A stretch of DNA of 64,000 nt, from NCBI GenBank assembly GCA_043554545.1, contig CP121337.1:3286001-3350000 (forward strand), in the 5' to 3' direction. Position numbers and translations under genes: made by a program. Positions 43,764-52,594 of the stretch are shown here, one piece after another. This DNA is from UBA7330 sp043554545. Lineage in GTDB: Bacteria > Bacteroidota > Bacteroidia > Cytophagales > Cyclobacteriaceae. The notes beneath the pieces were generated by a model, which did no database searches, was not told where the DNA came from, and was given only the letters and a program-made list of their open reading frames with translations. How positions within the stretch are numbered: the stretch's first letter is position 1; the number at the start of each line of letters is the position of its first letter.

Positions 43764-44183
43764 TTATGGCTCGATTACTTCACTTGGATCGGTAGCTATT
43801 CCCTGCTTGAGGAATTTCAACCTTCTTAATCGCGATCGAAGCTCCTTGCTTGGACGAAAGTTTATCCTCACCTTGCTAATGCTGAATTCGTCAACATCTC
43901 CCGGTGCATCCTCTGCCTTACTAGACAAGGATGGTGAGAAACTACCGAAATCACCCAACCTGATGATTCGACCATCTTCCATGTGATAATTCATCCGTTC
44001 AAAAAATGACTCCAACACAGCATATACATCTGTGGTAGTCAATGTGCTCCTATCTGCAATTTCAGAAGCGAACTTCCTCATATTGATAGGTTGCTGACGA
44101 ATGATTCCTGCATAGTACTTGATTGTACCTCCGCCAACCACTCCCGGTTGACCTTTGGGTACGGACTTATATAAAACACTCAT
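43764..44183 (-). CDS. HU-like DNA-binding protein (HIG type)
   Basis: Nucleoid-associated protein of the HU family with Bacteroidetes-specific N- and C-terminal extensions, 139 residues. KYYAGIIRQQPINMRKFASE begins the family, TLTTTDVYAVLESFFERM is the helical dimer region, DGRIIRLGDFGSFSPSLSS the strand before the DNA-binding arms, and FSISKVRINFRPSKELRSRL the closing part. Such HIG paralogues are frequent in Bacteroidetes in several copies. Downstream side of 44184-45098 holds its promoter region and the first 22-bp array. Confidence 0.85.
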   Translation of the reverse strand: MSVLYKSVPKGQPGVVGGGTIKYYAGIIRQQPINMRKFASEIADRSTLTTTDVYAVLESFFERMNYHMEDGRIIRLGDFGSFSPSLSSKAEDAPGDVDEFSISKVRINFRPSKELRSRLRRLKFLKQGIATDPSEVIEP

Positions 44184-44750
44184 GACTAAAAAATTTAAAA
44201 ATTAAACAATTGATTTAAAGTGCCTACCTATGCGGCAGGCAGGCTTCACTTGCTATCACGCGGCTGGCGTCAGAATGTACCTATTGGGACTGGAACGAAA
44301 GCGTGGTAATGCCTACCGGAGCTTATCCACCAATAATGGTTTCTCTAAAATTCTGCTTTGCTTGGTCTTGCTGGGGACAGTGAGACGTTTGCTGGGCTTT
44401 AGCTTGTTAAGCTGTCGAATGCGCTTTTTCGACAAGTCTAAAGACAGTAAAAAAGAAAGCAAAAATTATTCCAGAAAGAGTGCCAAAACGGTTTATGAGA
44501 TAAAATAATTAATATTTCTGATATATAGTAAAAAAAGCATTGAATAACGTATCCTACCGTGCTATGTAATCGTTTAATGATAAGGTAAGGGAGCTTAGGA
44601 AAAAAGGTTCAAACCTCCCCAATAGACTTTCTTATTTTGACACAAAAATTATCAAATTAGGAAAGGTCATCTTTGTCCTACAGCGTCTATGATAATGTTC
44701 ATAAAAAAGGCTGAAAAACCCCTCAAAATAAGCTAAAAAGGGACCTTTTA

Positions 44751-44838
44751 AAACCTGCGCAGCTTTTCGTTAAAACCCGCGCAGACTTTGAGCAAAACCT
44801 GCGCAGGTTTTGTATGAAACCCGCACGGGTTTTAGAGA
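44751..44838. repeat. 22-bp periodic palindrome array, copy A (four units)
   Basis: Four units start at 44751, 44773, 44795 and 44817, exactly 22 bases apart. Unit cores: AAACCTGCGCAGCTTTT, AAACCCGCGCAGACTTT, AAACCTGCGCAGGTTTT, AAACCCGCACGGGTTTT. Units 3 and 4 contain perfect 16-bp palindromes. The same four-unit order with the same 22-base period occurs at 51285-51372. The rest of the 915-base gap between 44184 and 45098 shows no convincing gene. Confidence 0.8.
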
Positions 44839-45098
44839 AGATGTAGGCAGGTGTTTTTCAGTGTGATCTTGAAGGTGTTTTTAGTAGGGGATTCTCAAAA
44901 TGAGATAAATGGAGGTGGGCTTTACGTTCTGTATAAGAGTAGTAGCGGATTTAAAGGCTCTTATATTTTCGTAAGAAATATACTCAATTAAACGCAAAAA
45001 TGTACAGGTGAGTACCCAAACTGCTATTGCTTTTATACATTGTTGTGCTTTCGTTATCTATGCAAACGCTAATAACTTATATTTAAACCCGTAATAAC

Positions 45099-45746
45099 TC
45101 ACAAGGTCTTTTTCTTTTTGGCTACCGCATAGAAGCTTGAAGCTCCTTTATAAATCTTTTCGGTGTTAATGGTCTGAAAATTTCCATTTGCTATTAAAAC
45201 ATCTAATTCTGTGCTTTTTAGTCTTCTGATTGGTATGGGGATGACTCCTATTTTACACAAAAAACGAACAAATTGAATTTGAATGTTAACTAATAATGAC
45301 ATTTTATCTCGTAAGCAAGGTGTTATAGAAATAAATATCCCATCAGATTTCAATAGTTCATCTATTCTTTTTATAATTACTTTAGGATCAGGTATGGTGT
45401 GTAGCACATTGAAAGCTAGTATCGTATCAAATGATTCTTTTTTAAGTCTAGCATCAAAAATATCCGTTGCTAAGAAATTTACGTTTTCAATTTGACGAGC
45501 ACCAGCTTTCTCCTTTGCAATTTCAATCATTTTTGGCGAGATGTCAATTGCATGAATCTCTTTAACCAGATCGGCAAGTTCACATGTGGTTGTGCCTGTT
45601 CCGCATCCATAATCCAAAACAATATTGCTGGAATGAAGATATTTTTTGGTGTTCTCTCTTGACTTGTTGTGAACATATTCAAAGCGTTCTTCTGTTTTAT
45701 CATAATTTTTTGAAGCGCTATCCCAGAATTTTTTCGATTTATTCAT
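45099..45746 (-). CDS. Class I SAM-dependent methyltransferase
   Basis: Methyltransferase of 215 residues and unknown acceptor. The SAM motif I is VLDYGCGTGTTTCELA, followed by IHAIDISPKMIEIAKEKA (motif II acid), ATDIFDARLKKESFDTILAFNVLH (motif post-I to III). The C-terminus has a hydrophobic IQIQFVRFLCKIGVIPIPIR that might touch the membrane. Last of three minus-strand genes (esterase, HMA-like protein, this gene) with small gaps, so a common transcript is likely. Confidence 0.88.
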   Translation of the reverse strand: MNKSKKFWDSASKNYDKTEERFEYVHNKSRENTKKYLHSSNIVLDYGCGTGTTTCELADLVKEIHAIDISPKMIEIAKEKAGARQIENVNFLATDIFDARLKKESFDTILAFNVLHTIPDPKVIIKRIDELLKSDGIFISITPCLRDKMSLLVNIQIQFVRFLCKIGVIPIPIRRLKSTELDVLIANGNFQTINTEKIYKGASSFYAVAKKKKTL

Positions 45747-45771
45747 TTTCAGTATTTTAAGGTTAATTAAT

Positions 45772-46011
45772 TCAATCTTCTAGTTCTTCAATCTGAAAAC
45801 CGTGATTAGACAATGTATTTATAATCATATCAGCTATATCTTCGAAACTTTCTATTCTAAGAATATTATCAAAATCCTCTAAATCTGTATTCCATTTTTG
45901 AATTGAAGGTATTTTGTTGAAAATTGAAGAAATAGTAATTATGTCTTTAGATTCAATATTAGTTCTAAATACAGATACGGTTATATCTTGTTTTGTTAGA
46001 TAATTTCTCAC
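45772..46011 (-). CDS. Small HMA-fold-like protein
   Basis: A 79-residue protein resembling the ferredoxin-like HMA fold without the metal-binding CxxC: VSVFRTNIESKDIITISSIF, then IQKWNTDLEDFDNILRIES and a final helix-strand. Bacteroidetes carry many such KTNI-type proteins of unknown role. Its start overlaps the stop of the esterase gene (ATGA, four bases), so it is translationally coupled. Confidence 0.55.
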   Translation of the reverse strand: MRNYLTKQDITVSVFRTNIESKDIITISSIFNKIPSIQKWNTDLEDFDNILRIESFEDIADMIINTLSNHGFQIEELED

Positions 46012-47003
46012 GAATTGGTTATTAAATTAACTATTTGTTTTCTAGCTTCCTTTGCTTCCTTTAGCTTATTAACCAATATCCAAACGTGGAACATTTTAGG
46101 ATATTCATAATATTTCATTGTAATACCTAGAGAACGAGCATTATCTCTTAATTTTCTTGAGTCAGCTACAAACAGATCATGAGTTCCAACAAAAAGAGAG
46201 ATTTTAGTTAGATTCGTTAGATCTCCATTGATGGGACTTACCTTATAATTTGACATGTCATTTTCGCCAGCATAACCTTTTCCTGCAAATTGAAGCCCTT
46301 TAATTCCAAGGATTTTATCTTTTTTATCAACTTCTATAATCTCTGAATTACTCATAGTTACATCCAGCCATGGAGCCATTAAGATAAGTTGGTTAGGCTG
46401 CGGTCGGTTTTCATTTCTTAGGAACATCGTAAAACCTAAAGCCAAACCTCCACCGGCAGATTCTCCCATAATGGTAATATTTTCTAGACTATGTTGAGCT
46501 ATTAATTCTTCGTATAATTCATCAAGGTATTCGTAAGTCTGTTCAAACGTTGAATGGGGAGCTAATGGATAGTCAGGAATGACAAAAGTTGCATTCGTTT
46601 TCTCTAACAATCCTTCGACAAATGCCCAATTATGTTTTGAAATGTTCCAATAGTATGCTCCACCATGTAAATAAAGAATGACTTTTTCTGAACCGTTTTG
46701 TTTAGGTTTCAATGTCCAAAATTTCCTTCCTTTTATGGTATCTACGGTTGTTTTAAAATTACTCCGAAGAGACTTTGGTATTGGTGCTACGTTTTGATTG
46801 TATTTTCCCTTAACTATTTTTTTTTCGATGAGCTTTTTGGCGTTGAAAACGGCAGCGGCCTTTTGAAAAAATTTAGACTTGAAACTAGCCTTTTCCGAAT
46901 GAATGTAATTCGTAGATGAATCTATTTTTCGTTGAGCGTTCACCGAGAGTGGTATGGTACTCACTATTATTAAAGGAAGTAAAGCAATCAATTCTCTTAT
47001 CAT
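46008..47003 (-). CDS. Exported alpha/beta hydrolase, HSL-type esterase
   Basis: Exported esterase of 331 residues. Signal MIRELIALLPLIIVSTIPLSVNAQ-type start, cleaved near NAQ. The hormone-sensitive-lipase oxyanion motif is VILYLHGGAYYWN; the nucleophile is in IMGESAGGGLALG; the Asp in VGTHDLFVADS and the His in KMFHVWILV complete the triad. First gene of a three-gene operon with the HMA-like protein and methyltransferase. Substrate unknown. Confidence 0.85.
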   Translation of the reverse strand: MIRELIALLPLIIVSTIPLSVNAQRKIDSSTNYIHSEKASFKSKFFQKAAAVFNAKKLIEKKIVKGKYNQNVAPIPKSLRSNFKTTVDTIKGRKFWTLKPKQNGSEKVILYLHGGAYYWNISKHNWAFVEGLLEKTNATFVIPDYPLAPHSTFEQTYEYLDELYEELIAQHSLENITIMGESAGGGLALGFTMFLRNENRPQPNQLILMAPWLDVTMSNSEIIEVDKKDKILGIKGLQFAGKGYAGENDMSNYKVSPINGDLTNLTKISLFVGTHDLFVADSRKLRDNARSLGITMKYYEYPKMFHVWILVNKLKEAKEARKQIVNLITNS

Positions 47004-47101
47004 CTGTCAAGTATTCTGATTTATACTTGCAAAGTTATGCCTTAGAATTGCCTTATGCATTCACTATAGTTAATGTTTAGTAGGGCAAGATGATAACGTT
47101 A

Positions 47102-47710
47102 CTATGAGTTTTTGGTATCAGAGATTCTCTTTCGGATCCTGCTAAGTGATTGAGGTTTCATACCAAGGTAGCTGGCTATTTGATGATGAGGAACCCGGTC
47201 AAAAAGATAAGGTTTTGTTTTTTGTAAATTTAGATACCTTTCTTCTGGAGAAGAAGATATAAATTCACTCCATTCAGCTTTTGCTAAATGTATTTTATCA
47301 ATAGCTATTTGGCGAAATACTAACTCTAATCGTGGAAGTATAGCTTGTAATTCTTCTTCGTAACTTTTGGTGCTCACTGTTAAAACACAATCCTCTGCAC
47401 ATTCCCAATAATGCTTTGAAGGTTTACTTTGGTCTGATTGAGGTGTAAATGTTTCACTTTCGGTATAGAATGCAGTAGATTTTTCTTCTCCATCTTTTAT
47501 TAAATACTCTCTTACACAGCCCTCTACCACCATGTAACATTTGGTAGGGATTTGACCTTCCCGCAATAAAATTTCTCCTTTCTTAAAATTTTTAGCTACT
47601 GTTTTTTCTACAATCAATTCAACCTCTTCAGGGTTGAGAGGACGAAAATTGCTAACTAAAGCTCTTATTTTTTCTTTTGGGTTCAATCTGTTATCTATTT
47701 TATGAAGCAC
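47102..47710 (-). CDS. Crp/Fnr-family regulator
   Basis: Transcription factor of 202 residues: cyclic-nucleotide-type beta roll (KGEILLREGQIPTKCYMVVEG, REYLIKDGEEKSTAFYTESE) and a C-terminal helix-turn-helix (VPHHQIASYLGMKPQSLSRI). In this Bacteroidetes subgroup the effector is unknown and the roll often lacks the cAMP contact residues. A 32-bp palindrome lies 120 bases upstream of the start. Single gene. Confidence 0.88.
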   Translation of the reverse strand: MLHKIDNRLNPKEKIRALVSNFRPLNPEEVELIVEKTVAKNFKKGEILLREGQIPTKCYMVVEGCVREYLIKDGEEKSTAFYTESETFTPQSDQSKPSKHYWECAEDCVLTVSTKSYEEELQAILPRLELVFRQIAIDKIHLAKAEWSEFISSSPEERYLNLQKTKPYLFDRVPHHQIASYLGMKPQSLSRIRKRISDTKNS

Positions 47711-47828
47711 AACAAAAGCATAATGCTATTGCTCTTATTTTCTATCAAATGTACCTGTTTAATCGCTTAAACTGATCTGCTATGGCCTTGATGAGTTCTT
47801 GTAATGCTTTTGTAAACTGATGATTAAA

Positions 47829-47860
47829 CGTATATATCCGATTATAATCGGATATATACG
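47829..47860. promoter_or_regulatory. Perfect 32-bp palindrome
   Basis: Half-site CGTATATATCCGATTA followed directly by its exact reverse complement. It lies between the divergently placed ends of the Crp-like gene start (47710) and the NYN gene stop (48000). The 16-base half recurs at 57461-57476, downstream of hisB. Candidate regulator site, hairpin or recombination site. Confidence 0.6.
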
Positions 47861-47999
47861 AATCAAATAAAACTTTTGAAGCAATTGCCTATCTCCGTGT
47901 AAAAAACGTATTGAAATCTACTATTTGTTAGGTGTTCAGCTATTTCTATTCGTTGAAGTTGCAAACTCCAACGAGTTTAGGGAATGACCCAGACCGACC

Positions 48000-48749
48000 T
48001 TAATGCTTGTTCAACCGCTTCTCTTTATTCTTTACATAAATCAATTTGTGCTTGCTTTTTGATGTTTCTCGCTGATCAATTTCAAATTTGCCGGTCGACT
48101 GAATCAATGGCGTTAATTTTTCAAATCCATAATTTCTTGAATCAAAATTAGGTTGCTTCTTTTGGATATTGCTGCCGACATCACCAAGAAATGCCCACCC
48201 ATCCTCGTCAGATAAATCTCGAATAGCAGATGTTATAAGTGCGATTTCGCGATTGGTAATCTGCTCAACACCTGATACATCCTTTTCTTTCTTTTCGACT
48301 TTATCCTCTGTTTGGCTTCTCAGAATTTCTATGTAAATGAATTTATCACAGGCTACAATAAATGGATTGGGGGTCTTTTTTTCTCCAATACCAATAACGA
48401 GCATCCCTGCCTCTCTCAATCTGGTGGCAAGCTTCGTAAAATCGCTATCACTGGAGACCAGGCAAAAACCATTTACCCTGTTGCTGTAGAGTATATCCAT
48501 GGCATCGATAATCATCGCTGAATCAGTTGCATTTTTACCAGTAGTATACCCGTATTGTTGAATGGGAGTTATTGCGCTTTCCAATAGCAGGTTCTTCCAT
48601 TTGTTCAAACCGGGTCTTGTCCAGTCACCATAAATCCTCTTAATTGTAGGATTACCATATTTGGCTATTTCTTCCAGCATCTCCTTCACATGGGCAGATG
48701 GGATGTTATCACCATCAATCAGGACAGCCAGGTTTATATTTTCACTCAT
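48000..48749 (-). CDS. NYN-domain (LabA/PIN-like) protein with OST-HTH region
   Basis: Probable RNA-acting nuclease-like protein, 249 residues. The NYN fold: NLAVLIDGDNIPSAHVKEML with catalytic Asp, ATDSAMIIDAMDILYSNR and FCLVSSDSDFTKLATRLREAG with the conserved Asp cluster. The last 80 residues have the LOTUS/OST-HTH pattern (AFLGDVGSNIQKKQPNFDSR, then YGFEKLTPLIQS). Widely found in bacteria; the target RNA is unknown. Single gene. Confidence 0.85.
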   Translation of the reverse strand: MSENINLAVLIDGDNIPSAHVKEMLEEIAKYGNPTIKRIYGDWTRPGLNKWKNLLLESAITPIQQYGYTTGKNATDSAMIIDAMDILYSNRVNGFCLVSSDSDFTKLATRLREAGMLVIGIGEKKTPNPFIVACDKFIYIEILRSQTEDKVEKKEKDVSGVEQITNREIALITSAIRDLSDEDGWAFLGDVGSNIQKKQPNFDSRNYGFEKLTPLIQSTGKFEIDQRETSKSKHKLIYVKNKEKRLNKH

Positions 48750-48820
48750 TTTATGAATTTAGTGATGATAGTGACTGATGAAAAAATATCAATCAAATAA
48801 TTTCCTATGAATAAACCGGC

Positions 48821-49636
48821 TCATCCAGATAACACGATCAATGGTGTTTTTCCACTGTAAAGCAATTCATTAATGGTGAATTTTCTTAATAACCTATCTG
48901 TGATCATACGTGTCCCCTGCTGAAGCACCAAAATAGCATCCTGGCTTTTTTCGACTCTGCTTTTGAGGAGGCTCATTGTATCATCCCCCTGGAAAAGTTG
49001 AATTTCAGGATGATAGGCTTCATACTCTTTTTGAAGACTTTGAAGCAGGCCTCTTGCCTGAGCTTCATCTTCATTCTCTTTTAAAACGGTAAAAAATTCA
49101 AGGTTTTTAATCCTGCTCGTCAGGCTCGTTATTACAACATTCAATTGCTTCTTATTAAGGGGAAATTTTGGGTGTATCCCAACAAGAAGTTTTTCAGGCA
49201 TAGCCATGGGAGTCAGGGATGGCACGGCCATGGTCAGTAAATCCGATTCATCAATGATAGAAATTGTGGTGCTGCCTATAAATATCCGCTTCAGGGTACC
49301 TGTACCTTTTAAACCAGCCAACACCCAGTCAAAATAGGATTCATCAGAAAGTTCTTCAAGGGTGGACAGAATGGGCTTTGAACTTACAAGAAAAGAGTCA
49401 TCATCCACTCTCCCTTTGGCAAGTTTTTGCAGGTTGGTATAAGCTTCCTCTGTTTCAGTTCTGGTTTTCTCCTCCCGGGCTTGCTGATCATCCATTGAAG
49501 ATGCTATTTCCGGAATACTGTGCACAAAAACGATCTTTGCATCCATAATTTCAGAGATACTGAAGGCAAATTCCGTCTGGTTTTCTGAATATTCAGAAAA
49601 ATCCACCAGTAATATGATCCTGTTTTTCTTATTCAT
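48821..49636 (-). CDS. Universal stress protein, two tandem domains
   Basis: UspA-family protein of about 272 residues. MNKKNRIILLVDFSEYSENQ at 49636 is the natural start; an ATG-type frame from 49687 would add 17 residues. Domain 1 runs to about 145 (DWVLAGLKGTGTLKRIFIGS), domain 2 continues from KLLVGIHPKFPL with a degenerate binding loop (AILVLQQGTRMITDRLLRK). It is paralogous to the Usp at 62046. Such proteins bind ATP or react to stress; the specific role is unknown. Confidence 0.85.
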   Translation of the reverse strand: MNKKNRIILLVDFSEYSENQTEFAFSISEIMDAKIVFVHSIPEIASSMDDQQAREEKTRTETEEAYTNLQKLAKGRVDDDSFLVSSKPILSTLEELSDESYFDWVLAGLKGTGTLKRIFIGSTTISIIDESDLLTMAVPSLTPMAMPEKLLVGIHPKFPLNKKQLNVVITSLTSRIKNLEFFTVLKENEDEAQARGLLQSLQKEYEAYHPEIQLFQGDDTMSLLKSRVEKSQDAILVLQQGTRMITDRLLRKFTINELLYSGKTPLIVLSG

Positions 49637-49801
49637 TCTATATGAATGTTGATTGATTTTAACTAAGATAGTAGAACTGATCAACACCTACAACCGCATC
49701 TACCAAGTACTGTATTATAACAGATAAAATCCAGATTTTATTTAGTTGAAAATCCTTTCTCTCTCCTAACAGACCATGAAATACGATAAAGGCCTGCACC
49801 T

Positions 49802-49957
49802 TTGGTAACTCCCAGCCATTTTCATCGATTACCGTAAGGAATGCATTTACTTTATCATTGTCCTAAAACATGCCTTTCTCTGCATCCCGGTATGCCTTAG
49901 ACTTTGTACGTTAAGCCATGTTTCCCACGTGGGGATTGATTTTTACTATCACTGCCG
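49802..49957 (-). pseudogene. Degenerate 3' fragment of a Gfo/Idh/MocA oxidoreductase gene
   Basis: On the minus strand this stretch translates to INPHVGNMA, stop, RTKSKAYRDAEKGMF, stop, DNDKVNAFLTVIDENGWELP. It aligns with the C-terminus of the intact gene at 42106-43440 (INAHMGNIAYRTQSKVFWD, then AEKGMFKDNDEANAF and NGWELPK). Two in-frame stops and absence of the 5' part show a dead copy. Similarity fades upstream of about 49965. The rest of 49688-50233 shows no other feature. Confidence 0.75.
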
Positions 49958-50233
49958 AATCAATATGAGGGTAAAATTTGATGAAGCAAGTCAGAACGAA
50001 ACGCGCGTAATTGTAAACTTTGAGGATAGTCGGATCAGGGCAAATAGTTAAGTAAAATCCAAAATACAGGACTAATGGGTTGAGTTAAAATAACAATTAA
50101 GCAGCAGTTATAAAAGCGTATTAAGGTAAAATCTAAATCTTTTTGATATGAGTTGATGGCATGCTTTCCAATTAGTAAATTCAAATCTCAAAGTACAGTT
50201 ATTGACAATTATAAACTTTCAAAAACATAAACT

Positions 50234-50851
50234 ATGTTCAAAAATTTATTACTATTTACCCTGATTGCTGGTTTAACATTAGGAATTATTTCCTGTTCTG
50301 AGGACGAGGAAGACATGGCTGATACGGGTATCACTGAAATAACCGATCCTGCCGATTTATCAGATGGCGAAGCAGATTTCATAGCTACGGGCGATGAGAC
50401 ATTTTCTTTTATCAGTAATTCCAGTTCCTGGACTAAATCAGGTAAACTAACAGTGAACGGTCGCGACTATGCAAAAACTATTTTGTTAATAGTAAATGAG
50501 ACTGAGGACATAACGATCACCGTAGAATTCTTTATTCATGATCCGGAGGCAGGGTTCTTTGGAGGGAAGACACCAGAAGCAGGTGACACGTATGAGGTAG
50601 GTTTATCGATAGAAGAACAGTCCAGCGAAGACACCCAGAGATTTGCCGATATAAGTGTCTTAGGAGATAATCTAATCACTGGATATTTTAATGATACAGA
50701 ATCAACTGGCTCCATAAACATTGCTTCTGTTAACGATGGAGTGATTGCAGGTGAAATTGACGTGAAGGAAATATTTGGTTTTGATTTTGAGGCTGGTAAA
50801 GGCTACCACATAGACGTAAGGGCCTCTTTCAAATCACTGGAAGGGGAATGA
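50234..50851 (+). CDS. Lipoprotein of unknown function
   Basis: Lipoprotein of 205 residues: MFKNLLLFTLIAGLTLGIISC gives signal and lipobox with Cys21, followed by SEDEEDMAD. The mature part is acidic and beta-rich (FSFISNSSSWTKSGKLTVNG, ITITVEFFIHDPEAGFF), like many Bacteroidetes surface lipoproteins with a single sandwich domain. No family recognised. Single gene. Confidence 0.7.
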   Translation: MFKNLLLFTLIAGLTLGIISCSEDEEDMADTGITEITDPADLSDGEADFIATGDETFSFISNSSSWTKSGKLTVNGRDYAKTILLIVNETEDITITVEFFIHDPEAGFFGGKTPEAGDTYEVGLSIEEQSSEDTQRFADISVLGDNLITGYFNDTESTGSINIASVNDGVIAGEIDVKEIFGFDFEAGKGYHIDVRASFKSLEGE

Positions 50852-50951
50852 TCGCGGGATAGCTATTTATCCTGATGCTACTGACTTAAGTCCTGATGAG
50901 CACACAGAAGGTTCTGTTGTTACTAATCGACAGATTCCCAGGCTTTATGTT

Positions 50952-50980
50952 TTCGAGACGCCCTTTCGAAACATGTAGAA
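50952..50980. repeat. CATG hairpin repeat, degenerate copy
   Basis: TTCGAGACGCCCTTTCGAAA followed by CATGTAGAAG resembles the repeat at 2062-2091, with a 10-base loop kept but several arm mismatches. It lies 100 bases after the lipoprotein gene. Confidence 0.4.
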
Positions 50981-51032
50981 GCCAAGTGTTTTATTAGAAC
51001 ACTGGTCCCTATTACATACTCAAAAGGAGTTG

Positions 51033-51188
51033 CTATTTTTTGTACAACTTGGCAGTAGTATTATTGGTCTTTATGTAATGGAGTCCTTCATTTAAATCAG
51101 ACAATTCCAGGACTAACTTTGACTCGTCAAAGATTATTTGCTTACCAGCCCCGTTGATAATCCTGGCACCAACAAAGGTGCTGTCATC
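51033..51188 (-). pseudogene. Stranded T9SS C-terminal sorting domain
   Basis: The minus strand encodes DDSTFVGARIINGAGKQIIF, then DESKLVLELSDLNEGLHYIK and NNTTAKLYKK before a stop. This is the tail of a type IX sorting domain (strand, turn, LxxGxY, K-x-K end). An in-frame stop directly precedes it and no cargo gene remains upstream, so it is the remnant of a lost secreted protein. Confidence 0.65.
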
Positions 51189-51284
51189 TTAGAATAATTC
51201 AATAAAACTTTTTGACAGATTTTTAAGACTATCGGTATAAAAACGCATTCAACCTATTAAATGGTGATTTTGTCTTGATTTGAA

Positions 51285-51372
51285 AAACCTGCGCAGACTT
51301 TGCTCGAAACCTGTGCAGACTTTAGCTAAAACCTGCGCAGGTTTTGATTTAAACCCGCACGGGTTTGTGCCA
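51285..51372. repeat. 22-bp periodic palindrome array, copy B (four units)
   Basis: Units start at 51285, 51307, 51329 and 51351, again exactly 22 bases apart: AAACCTGCGCAGACTTT, AAACCTGTGCAGACTTT, AAACCTGCGCAGGTTTT, AAACCCGCACGGGTTT. Units 3 and 4 carry the same two perfect palindromes, in the same order and orientation, as copy A at 44751. Confidence 0.8.
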
Positions 51373-51427
51373 TGTTGGAAGAGTACAATTATTCGATTCG
51401 ATTTGGAGATAATCATAATGCTGTTCT

Positions 51428-51447
51428 ACATGTTCCGCAGGTCATGT
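51428..51447. repeat. CATG hairpin repeat, short copy
   Basis: ACATG, ten bases (TTCCGCAGGT), CATGT. Same arm core and loop length as the repeat at 2062. The surrounding 51373-51599 holds no convincing gene. Confidence 0.4.
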
Positions 51448-51599
51448 CGGACTTTAGATTGGTGGGATTTCCAATCCCATCAGACATCAGAATCAGGAGA
51501 TTCCTTTTTACCTGGCTTCAACATGACCTTTCAGAACGTGTTGAAGAGCAAGGTTGTATTCGCATGCCTTTTTTCATGTAAAGTTTTTTATTGATCACA

Positions 51600-52475
51600 T
51601 TACTCAACTTCCGTCTCAATAGTGATTGAGAATTCAGTACCAGGCTCAATGGTATTATAAGTCGATTTCAGCATCAAATCGGTAGATTCATCCTCCCGAT
51701 CAGGAAGTCCTAGCCAAGGTTCTACGCATACATAATCTGCTAATGGTTTAGACCACAAAGCCAGGTGGGGGAAGCCCTTAAAACGAACCACAATTCCTTT
51801 CTTTTTATTCCTTCTACGTAATCGAACCCAATCATAAGCTATGTTAGAGAATATTAATGCGTCCTTATTGAAGAGGGTATCTGAAAGCGCAAGAACGCCT
51901 TCATTGCTTTGAATTTCACGTTTGTAATAGGACAGCAATCCCGAAGCTCCTAAGGTATCTGCCTTAAGGTCTACTGGCGATGGGAATTCAATTACATAGT
52001 CCGACAACTTTGTGTCTTCGCCTAAAGGACAGGCATATGCCGTGTGTCCACCACAAGTAAATGGCATCGGAACGGCGTCTAGATTTTTAACTTGGTAGGT
52101 CATCAATAAACGGTTTGCTACTAACGCATATGCTACCGTGAAGGAAAATTTGAATGGATATTGTTTGAACGTTTCCTCGGAACTTACAAGCGTAAAAGCA
52201 CACTTAGTAATTTCATTTTGCTCAAAGCTAAGATGATTGTTGTGGCGAATAATTCCGTGCTTAGGCATAAGATATGTTTTCTCCTTAAAAACAACTTGCT
52301 CATCTTTAATCTTTCCAATAGCTGGGAACAATACGGGTGAACTGCCACCCCAAATCGAGGGATCTATCTGCCAGATGTATTCTTCTCCGGTTGCCTTATC
52401 TTTTAAGGATCTGATCTCTGCCCCTTCAGATTCAATGGCACAAATCAGCTTTTCATTTTCTATCGTGTGTATCAT
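51600..52475 (-). CDS. Aldose 1-epimerase family protein (LacX-like)
   Basis: Galactose-mutarotase-fold protein of 291 residues, interconverting anomers of a sugar or sugar phosphate. Landmarks: IESEGAEIRSLKDKATGEEY, SPVLFPAIGKI, KHGIIRHNNHLSF with the conserved His, and the active-site region VCVEPWLGLPDREDE with the catalytic Glu near the end. The N-terminal MIHTIENEKL is the natural start. Single gene; no sugar operon adjoins it. Confidence 0.85.
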   Translation of the reverse strand: MIHTIENEKLICAIESEGAEIRSLKDKATGEEYIWQIDPSIWGGSSPVLFPAIGKIKDEQVVFKEKTYLMPKHGIIRHNNHLSFEQNEITKCAFTLVSSEETFKQYPFKFSFTVAYALVANRLLMTYQVKNLDAVPMPFTCGGHTAYACPLGEDTKLSDYVIEFPSPVDLKADTLGASGLLSYYKREIQSNEGVLALSDTLFNKDALIFSNIAYDWVRLRRRNKKKGIVVRFKGFPHLALWSKPLADYVCVEPWLGLPDREDESTDLMLKSTYNTIEPGTEFSITIETEVE

Positions 52476-52574
52476 CTTTCTTTAACTGGCTGTCATAAAT
52501 TAAGAAATGCAACATTATCTTTTCAAAATTAACTGGTTTACGAGATATGCTGGAAAGGAATCCATTGCGGTTTG

Positions 52575-52594
52575 ATATGTTTCGCAGGGCATGT
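52575..52594. repeat. CATG hairpin repeat, short copy
   Basis: ATATG, ten bases (TTTCGCAGGG), CATGT: another member of the dispersed repeat, with one arm mismatch. Nothing else is recognised in 52476-52763. Confidence 0.35.

Noticed and set aside
44230..44508. 92-codon plus-strand frame
   Set aside because: No domain, no promoter, unusual composition and start inside a GC-rich repeat-like stretch (GCGGCAGGCAGGC); more likely non-coding.
44751..44838. CRISPR array
   Set aside because: Repeat cores are about 17 bases with only five to six bases between them and no cas genes are present; spacer length rules out CRISPR.
51280..51594. Two overlapping plus-strand frames of 104 and 69 codons
   Set aside because: The longer runs through the 22-bp array and the shorter contains a CATG hairpin repeat; neither resembles a known protein.
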